The notes beneath the pieces were generated by a model. The model ran no database searches. It was not told the DNA's origin and was given only the letters and a program-made list of their open reading frames with translations. A program made the translations under genes and the position numbers. Below, one piece after another: positions 52,101 through 61,900 of a stretch of 64,000 bases of DNA. Each line of letters begins with the position of its first letter. The first letter of the stretch is position 1. The stretch spans positions 7,096,882 through 7,160,881 of the forward strand of contig CM076650.1 of NCBI GenBank assembly GCA_038496675.1, in the 5' to 3' direction. The stretch comes from Rachycentron canadum (lineage: Eukaryota > Chordata > Actinopteri > Carangiformes > Rachycentridae).

Positions 52101-52857
52101 GAGTTTAAATGACTGTTAAACTGCACGGTTTTCAGTTCTCAGTTTTGGCAATGGTTTGCTGAAAGGTGAAGACGTCTGAGATAAATATGAGGCCCTGTGG
52201 CTTTGCACCAGGCAAATAGAAAATTGCAATCATCCCTTCTGAGAATTCAGCTTGAAGAGAGAAGAATTTCATTAGAGTGTAATGGAGCTTTTAATTTGAG
52301 GGGTTTATCATTCATGAAATTCCACATTTGTTATCCCTCCCTCTTGCCATTTAGTTTAATGCAGTTGCATAATGGGGAGATAATAACCTGGGCATTGTTA
52401 GTCAGCACTGAGCCAGGACACATATGCCTACAGTATACCATGATGCTAAAAACCGTTTTTAAAGTATTCTTGACTCATAAGTGCCTCCTTTTTTTTTTTT
52501 TTTTTAATCATGACTTTGAGTAATGTATTGGGATGTTGTTAATTGCATTTTAAGAAGAATGTTCAGAACTTATTGCCTCAAAATTAATTTTCTATTGCCT
52601 CAGCAAAAACTAACATTGAACAGAAACCTATTTACCTGAGAGCTCCCAGTGTCTTCAAAGTTTATGTAAAACATAGCTCTGATACTTTATTATTGATTCA
52701 GTGCACTGTGGCAGTAATGTTATTTAAAAGTATTAAAAAAAGCGCTATCCAAGCAGGAAACATGAAAATGCGGCCAAGATTTTAAGACCCATATCATAAT
52801 GACTCCTAATTGAATTGAGAACATTATTTATAAAGTAAAGCTTGTCTTCATATGGTC

Positions 52858-52943
<86 letters not shown>

Positions 52944-55900
52944 TCTATTACCTAACATTTTACAACCAGAAAGAACTTTATTGGAACTTTCTGTCTAATT
53001 GATCAGTCACTAAACCCCTCCCCAAGAGTCACAATTGTCCAATCATAACAAGGCAATGGAGGACTGCCAAGCCTTTGCTTTCTTCACACCTTTAATGGTT
53101 TTCATTGGGCCATAGTAAGTAACAATATCCTATGTGCAGGGCTTTTTATACACTTTGATGATCCATGTCTTCTACAAGGATCGTCAACTAATTAGGATGC
53201 AGACTTTTTGCCTGGGAAATATTTATGCATTGGTTCCCGTTTTAAAACGTAATCAGGTGTAAAGATGAAAAACAAGCTACACACCAACTCATGGGGCGGA
53301 TGTCATCTGAATTTGGTGGCTGGCTACAGCTGATCTAATCTGCTCACGTCATTCCAGTTGTCAAAACCATGTAGAAATCCAAAGTCTCCAGCCCCCAATA
53401 TTATTGTAAACTGTGTGCGCCATGCATGTAAGAACACAACGCGCAACACAAATATAGCAACAGGGGCAGTCAACTGTTAATATACTTCTCTGTCCACAGG
53501 TAATCAGTTGCATTTAAATATAAGGAGAGAGAATTTTTAGAAAACTTACACAAATGCAGCTAAGACTGAAAGCGAAACAAAACCAGTACAGCTGTCTGAG
53601 TAGCACAATTTTGCCTGAAAATAAAATTGCTCACCAGTGTCAATATCGTTTGCTTGCAGTTTCGCCACATATGTGCCCATCTCTGTGTTCTCGAAGACAG
53701 TAAAGGTGTAGGGATCGGACGAGAACTGTGGCGGGTTGTCATTGAAGTCTTCCACGCTGATGTGGATGTCAGCCTCACAGTACCGCCCTCCTCCGTCAAC
53801 TGCCCGCATTTTGAACCTGTGCTCGTCTCGCTCCTCTCGGTCCAGGGGCTGCAGGGTCTTCAGCTCCCCTGGAGGTGAGACAGAACCACTTTGAACAAAA
53901 GACACAGCGACATAGACTTTTCTGGGAGTAGAAGGATGCTATTTGGGATTAAAAAAAAATAACATCAAAGCCATTCCCTTGATAGACACACACTCTATGC
54001 AATTAATCAAGAGAAATTTGTGAATAAGGGTACAAAACATATACTCTAAAGCACAGTAGCTCCCTTGTCAACTGTCTACTAACCAAGTCACAAGCATCAA
54101 AACAACTAATGGCTTTCGAGAGGGAGAAGAGAGAGGAATAAATAAATGACGTGAAAGAGGAGGGAGAGAAAGGCAAACAGAGTGGGTTGATGAAGGAAAA
54201 CATCAGTGTTGGCAGCTAAGATCAGCTTGGAAGTGCGGCAGCCAACATTACCACAGCCTCTCTGGAAAACTCCAGAGCCTCTTGGCGGTCCTCATCTGCA
54301 ATAATCCTACTTGTCTGAACTGAGAAAAGAAAACATTGCCTCTCCATAACAGTAGCACTGCTGCTGGAGACTCTCCACTGAGTGTTGTCAGAAGACAGCT
54401 GGATGGCATTGTTGCCTTATTTTCTGCCTTGGTGTCAGTCTCTTTTGCATATTAAGGCTGAATTTCACCATTATTCAGGGATTCTGTACAGCAGCAGATG
54501 TGTTGTATTGCTGTTTAAATCTACTGGCTTAGTTCGTTTTGTCCTTTAATGATTCTGCTTTGCATTTCTTAAAAAAAAAAAAAAAAAAACAAGTTGGTGG
54601 TGATTAACTGGCATTGTTTTTCTTTCCCTTCTTCCTTCTTTTTTTTCATCTCAGCAACCAGCTGGGGTGTGTGAGAAGTGTTAGAAGTTCCCTCAGAAGA
54701 CATTATTCGGAGGCAAGTATAGCAGCAATTTAATTGAAGTGTTAGACTCTGTGTTTTTGTGGCACTGTGGGTCTTTCAGTTGCCCTGCAGGAGAATGTTC
54801 TTAGCTGTTTTAAAAATGAACAAGTAAATAGCAACTGGGCAAAAGAAAACTTGCTGGCCTCCTTCACGGCTGATAATGATTTTCACACACACACACACAC
54901 ATGCATTTTGCAGGGGGAGGTCATTTCTGACTCTTAAGAGTATAGAGTGTAAGACTGCTGTCATGCTGAGCTGCCTTTTTCATTAAGTGGCTTGAAGCAG
55001 AGGACCATGAGTGATGAAAGACTTTAACATGCATGTCCCAGATTCTGCTCCCTGAAATTCAGAATAACCTGCACACACAGCTGGAGTAAAATCTAACACA
55101 TGGGCTGAGGACACAGGTGACTTAAGAGAAAGAAAAGACAAATGGATAAAATAAAAAATAAATTACATACAAGTATACCACAAAACATCACACAATACTG
55201 CTACACATCCCTATTTCCACACAGATACACACCTGTTTCAGAGTCAATGACAAACAATTCTGATCCAAGTCCCTGGAGCTCATAAGAGATTTGGGCATTT
55301 GAGCGAATGTCAGCATCTGTGGCAGAGACCTGCAAGATGAGCCTGCCAGCAGGGGAGTCCTCTGGGACGCTCTCACTGTATAGAGACTGGAGGATAGGTG
55401 GAGAAAGAGGAGAATGGAACAGAGGAAAAAATAAAAGTGAATACTTGGAAGAAGCGGGTACGACAAACAGAAATCATGCAGAAATCACAACACAACTGAG
55501 AATTAAAAAGTATACCTTTTCGCATACAGGGCTGTTGTCATTGGCATCCAGCACCTTGACCTCCACAACGGCTTTGGCAGTGAAGATGCCATCACTGGCA
55601 GTTATGTTAAGGAGATAATTGTCCTTCTCTTCACGGTCCAAGGGCTTCCTGACAGAGACCTTCCATTCATTCTGAATGTGCTCAATAGCAAACTGGCCGA
55701 GTGGGTCCCCTCCTGTTTGGCGTTAAAAAGAATAGACCACTTTAGTATGAGCGTCAACTCAGAAGCAGGGACCTGAGTCTTTAAAAGGACACATGGATAA
55801 GGGTATGTCCTCAATTTCAAACACCATTCCACTACATACCAATTAATAATCACTGAGACAATAATTGAAATACGCAGCATTACTCCATCAGGAAAATTGT

Positions 55901-58900
55901 TACTTCTAAATCATAAATATTTGGTACACAAGCCAAAAAAACAGCAGAATGTTAAAAAAAAATGTACATGGGCTAATGATAGTGCTGGTTCCTGATTCCT
56001 CTTGATATTTCTAGACTTGGCATAGTTATTCACACTTGCTAATTAGCACCAGAGGAAGTATTTTTCCCCCCAGTCTATTTCAAAGCATTATTCAGATAAT
56101 TATACATTTCTGTATTATGATGACCTAAATATTTGCCTAGAGCTTGGGCAGATTAGGCAATAACTCAGACTCCTAAGAGATAATAGGACTGTGTAATGTT
56201 TCACAGATGAGATATTATCATCATATTAAGTGGCATAAACGGATAATCCCCCCCTAAGCTCTGTTTATGAAAAACTGTTACACAAAGGAGTAGGGAGTAA
56301 ACTCTCTGGGCTAACTAATTATCTGTTTTGCAAAATAATAAACGCCCACCTGTGATGAAGTAGTTCACTTGTTTATTGATGTCCTCCGAATCATCATCCG
56401 TGGTGCTAAGGATAGCGATCACCCCGCTGGGAGGAGGGTCATCTTCACTCACTGTGCCTTTGTAGATCTCTGCAGTGAAGCGGGGTGGGTTGTCATTCAC
56501 ATCAGCGACTGTTACCTCCACTCTGGTGCCAGTAACATGTTGGACTTTATCCCCTTGGTCTGTGGCCAAGACAGCGATTGTGTATTTGTTTATCTTTTCG
56601 CGGTCCAGCTCTTTTAAAGTGGTCACCCATCCAGTTTCACTGTTAACAGCAAACAACTCTGAGATCTCCTGCGAGTTCTGCTTGAGGTCGAGGCTGTAAA
56701 CGACATGGCCGTTGGTTCCAGAGTCTTGGTCGGTGGCTTTGACTTGGATCACCTGAGTCCCACTTGGAAGGTTTTCAACAATGACAGCCTCGTACGGATC
56801 TGACTCAAAGGCGGGCTTGTTATCATTAAGGTCTTTCACTTGGATATTTACATTTACAGATGCAACTATGTCGTGGTTCTCATGTTTGGTCTGGGCGAGC
56901 AAAGTGAGCTGGAACCATTTGGTAGTCTCATGGTCGAGGCTCTTCTGAAGTTTCAAGGCACCACTGTCTCTGTCTACAACAAACACCTCATCTTCATTGC
57001 TCTCAGGTGTATTACCCCTCACAAGGCTGTAGATAACCGGTTGCTCACTTTCTGCCTGAATCACATCAATTTCTGTGCCAATGGGAAGGTCTTCGGCAAT
57101 CGTGTAGCGGTAATGTGGTTCAGCAAATTTGGGAATTGGAGTCTCTGGAGCGACAATCCTGATGTAGACCTGTACAACTGAATGTTTGGATGGATTCCCA
57201 GTATCCTTTGCCCTCACAAAGAATGCATAGAGCTCATTTTCAAGTCCAATGAGACTCTCTTTGGTTTCAATGACCCCAGAGGTCGGGTGGATTTTAAAGT
57301 TCTCCTCCACGTTTTCAACATCTGCTTCGATTGAATATTCAATGTCTGCATTGCTTCCCTCATCCATGTCTGAAGCAGCAATTTTAACCACAGAGGTTCC
57401 CCTTGGGACATCTGATGCAATAGTGGCTTTGTACTCTGCTGCTCTGAATTGTGGGGCATTGTCATTGACATCCGTGAGAATAACATTGACAATGCAAAAG
57501 CCTACTTTTCCACCACCATCTTTAGCTATGAGAGAAATAGGAATAACCTTCTCGATGTTGTTCTCACGATCAAGGCTCTCAAGAGTGAAAATCTCTCCAT
57601 TTTCATTGACAGAGAACTTGTCTTTCGCAAAGTCGTTGACAATCTGATATGTTATTTGTCCATAAATGCCTTCATCGTCATCTGTTGCTTTTGCTTCAGC
57701 TACCAAAGTACCAACCGGTGAGTTTTCAACAAGCTCTACCACGTAGTCCACCTGAGAGAAGGTGGGGTTGTGGAAGTTGGCACCAATAACTGTGACCATG
57801 ACAAGTGCCGGGCTCCTGAATACACCATCAGATGCTGATACATTGAGGTAGTAAAGAGGCTGCATATGTGGCCTCCGGTGGTTGGAAATGATGATGGCGC
57901 CTGTGTGTTTGTCTATGGCAAAGTTCTGATCCTCATTTCCAGATATAATTGAGAACTCCAATTTATTGGTGTCAGAACTGTCAGCATCTGAGGCTTGGAC
58001 TTGGGTGATGAAGTGTCCACGTGGGGCCAACTCACTGATGGTGGTTTTGTAAGTGTGCTCTGTGAATGTTGGAGCATTGTCATTTAGGTCGGTAACATCT
58101 ACCATCACAATAACATCATTGGAGAGGGCTGGGACACCTCCGTCCACAACGCGGACTCTCAACTTGTGCTGCTGGATTTCCTCGTGGTCGAGTATTTGAG
58201 CCGTTGAGATTATTCCTGTGTCGCGATCGATAGTGAAATAATCTGAGCTTTTCCCCTTTTCCTCAACCAACTGAAAGAACACCTCTCGGTTATTACCAGT
58301 ATCAGCATCTTTGGCGTCAACTTGCAACACCGATGTACCAATGACGGAGGCCTCAGAAATGTTGGCATAGTAGGTCTTTGATAGAAACATAGGGGCATTG
58401 TCGTTTACATCTTCAAGTATGATATCAACAAACACCTCTGAGCGTGCTCCAGTCAAAGAGTCTGTGGCTCTTACATTTAACTTATAAGCAGGATGTGCCT
58501 CAAAGTCCAATGGCTGAATCACATGAATAACTCCCGTGTTGAAGTCAATTGAGAACTGTTTGAAAGGATCTCCCTCAGAGATGGTGTACACAATACGAGG
58601 GCTCTCAGAATCATTGGCCTGTACATGAAGCACAGGTGTGTGTAACTGGATGTTTTCAGGAATTTCAATGCTGTAAAAAGGCTTCTCAAATATAGGCATT
58701 GCTCTGTTCACCACCGTAACTGGGACTTCTACTTCAGCCGAGAGTGCCGGCTCTCCTTTATCTTTTGCCATGACAATAATGACAAAGTCTGTGTTGAGCG
58801 ACTCTTTTTCAAATTTCTTTTTGAGGAAAATTTCACCAGAGGGGCTAATTTGAAAGTTCTCCTGATGTTCTTTCAGAAGATAATGAATATCTGCATTGGG

Positions 58901-61900
58901 ACCCATGTCCTTGTCCACTGCTGTGACCTGTCGGATGAACTGGCCTTCCTCTGCATCCATCTGGACTAGAGCATGATAGGGAAGGTTCACAAACATAGGT
59001 TTGTTGTCATTCACATCCTCCACGGTCACAGTCACTAGAACATGAGCCACGTCTTCAGATTTGTCCTCTTTAGTGACCTCAACAATGACATCAAATGTGT
59101 CCTGTGCCTCGCGATCAAATGGAATCCCAGTGGTTGAGATTACTCCAGATGTGCGGCTGATTTCAAACCTGCTGTCAGGGTTCAAAATTTTATAGAACAG
59201 AGGCTCATTCACCTGGTTCCCAACAGCAGCAATTACTGCTAGTGTTTTCTTCTCGGATGAGTTTTCTTGGACGTAGGCTTTGAAGGACTCCCTGGTGAAC
59301 TTAAGCTTGCTCTCCTTGTTTTCTTTTACATTTATCTTCACTGTAGCAACAGCTGCAAATCTACCATCTGACACCCTAACCTTTAATTCATATCTGCTCC
59401 TCAATTGGGTGACATTTTGAACAGACATTATGCCTGTGATTGGATCCATCTTAAATTTGTCACCAATATTACCCTCAGAGATGGAGAAGAGAAGTTTGGA
59501 GTTAGGCTCAGAGTCTGAGTCTGTAGCGTTCATTTTAATGACTTCCACACCTTTGTACGTTGGCACAATGACAGTTGTCTCATACACTTCTTGGCTAAAA
59601 ACTGGTGAACAGTCATTAACATCAATTACTTCAATGGTCACATTGGCTGCTGTCTCTGCAAACAGACGAGGCATTCCCATATCATGGACCTGGACTGTGA
59701 AGCGGAAGACACTCCTCTCTTCATAATCCAAAGATGTTGTTATTCTGATGGCTCCCGTGCTTGAGTCAATGGCAAAATAGTTGTGAGCAAAAGGTTCGAC
59801 GATTTGATAGATGAGCATGGCATTTCGGTCACAATCAGCATCAGAGGCACGAATAACGAAAGGAGTGTTTTCGTAGGTCAGAACAACACTGTTAATGGGA
59901 GCAGACTCGCTGATTACTCCTTTGAATTCCTTCTGGAGAAAGATTGGAGCATTGTCATTTTCGTCCTTCAGATGAATCTGAAGTGTTGCGTTGCTGGCAA
60001 TTCCTGCCATGTTGGTGCCCTGTATGATGAGCTTGTATTGAGAGATGGTCTCATAATCTAAAGCTCTCTGTGTCACAACTACTCCAGAGTTTGGGTTTAT
60101 ATCAAATGCGTTATTGATGTTGCCATCTTTTATTTGATAGAAAACAGAAGACTGGCTGACAGCCGTGACCAAGCTCACAAAACTTCCTGGGTGGGCGGAT
60201 TCACTGACTTCTGCTGAGAACTCCTTTTCGGTGAATCTGGGTGCTGCATTATCAGAGACTGTTACAACAATGTGCACAGTGGCTGTAGTTGACAGTGGAG
60301 GTGTTCCATTATCAGATGCCTTAACAGTGAGTTCAAACATCGTTTTGCTACTGCGATCAAGTTCTTTTGCCACTGTAATTGTCCCAAGAACAGGATCGAT
60401 GGCAAACGAGTTTGCAACATTTCCTATAAGACAGAGAAGACAAGAGAATAATGTGTTTATGTAGCTGTATAAGAAATGTTTTTCATCCTTACCTGTGATA
60501 GCAACAAATACAGAACCACCATTTCCCATACATTGATTTATTTGTGGTGGCCAGCCACAATATCAGCAGTGATATTGATTTTCTACATTTCTTCACAATT
60601 TCAAATAAGTAAAATCTTATTTCACTGCAGAGCTGGACACAGCGCATTAATTTGCTCATGCCCTTCCTGCACCCCCACCCCCCATCCCTTCCCGTTCTCT
60701 CTCTAGAGAGAGAGAACTGCTCATGCAAGTGGATAACATTTATGTTAAGTCTTTAACTCTGATGCTGAACATTTGCCCCTTCAATCCAGATGACTATTGA
60801 AAAACATTTTCAAAGATCCAAACGGGCTCATTTTGAGGAGACAAAGACGAAGACAGTCTGGGCCGGATGTATTCGTACCCAGAAACTTAAGAAAACACAC
60901 GTGGGAGAACTTAACAGTCAGACCAGAGTGATTAGCTACCCAATTAATTTGTTTCAAATATTTCCAGGTGTCAACCAGTGCTGCTGTGACAGCCAAAGTT
61001 GCACTGAAAGGGTCAGGGAGGAATAGCTGTAGCTAATGAAGGAGAGGAGGAGGAGGACAGCAGCCAACGTGCTGCTGTGGGAGTGCCAGCAAGGCAACAG
61101 GTGAGACTGACAGCAAACGCAGAGATACAGTTCAGTTTCCAGGAAGATGTGTTTGATGAGCATTTGAAATAAAATGTTCAAAAAGTTTTAACATAAGATA
61201 GTAAACAATGCTGAATTCCATTTTAAGCTTTCTGTTTGACAAGCTACAGTTATTTTACATTAAGTCATCTCCCCCCCTTTTAAATATGCATGTATTCAAA
61301 CAAGAAGCTTATAACCACATGTTTCTTGTTCTCATATAACAGCATACTGTAGGAGAAAACCATTGTGGGAAACTCTGACAGGGGGGTCTGCATGTCTCCC
61401 ACGTATTTGGAGATCATCTAGACAAAGTCTTCAATATTCCCCTAGTTTTAGTAAAGTATTCCATTCATGATCATGATCCAGTGGGCAGCAGGGCTCATGA
61501 TGACTCATGCATTTTTTACAAGCTGATTTCATTTGCATTATTTTACAATGAAAGCTTTCTTCTGTGAGAAAAACGGGAAACCGTGGCTCCGCACAGTGGC
61601 ACAGCAAATCTGTGTATGTTTACCTGATTCAATGCTGTAGCCAATCTCCGCATTGTGGCCCTTGTCTTTGTCAAGAGCTGTGACCTGGAGCACAGCTGAG
61701 CCTATGGCAGCGGATTCAAACACACGCCCAGAGTAAGGTGTGCCTATGAACCAGGGTGCGTTATCATTGGTGTCATCTACATTGACGATAACGCGCACAA
61801 GGTTTCTCTTTACTGGGATGTCCTGGTCTCGAACCTAAAGCAGAGAAATTTAGAAAGAGACAGAAGAACAGGGACAGAGACACAAGTGTGAGAGCGCTCA

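Larger units (their letters stand above)
50013..53634 (-). other. fat1: fat1 intron (largest between mapped exons)
   Basis: 3.6-kb intron. It contains a MITE at 50728-50957, a G run at 51904-51914, a T run near 52490-52505 and a long TA/CA microsatellite at 52859-52941. Exon phases and residues on both sides (DIDT then GLNSD) join without a missing exon. Confidence 0.85.

Noticed and set aside
57249..60464. Plus-strand open frames within the giant fat1 exon
   Set aside because: Antisense shadows of the cadherin coding sequence.
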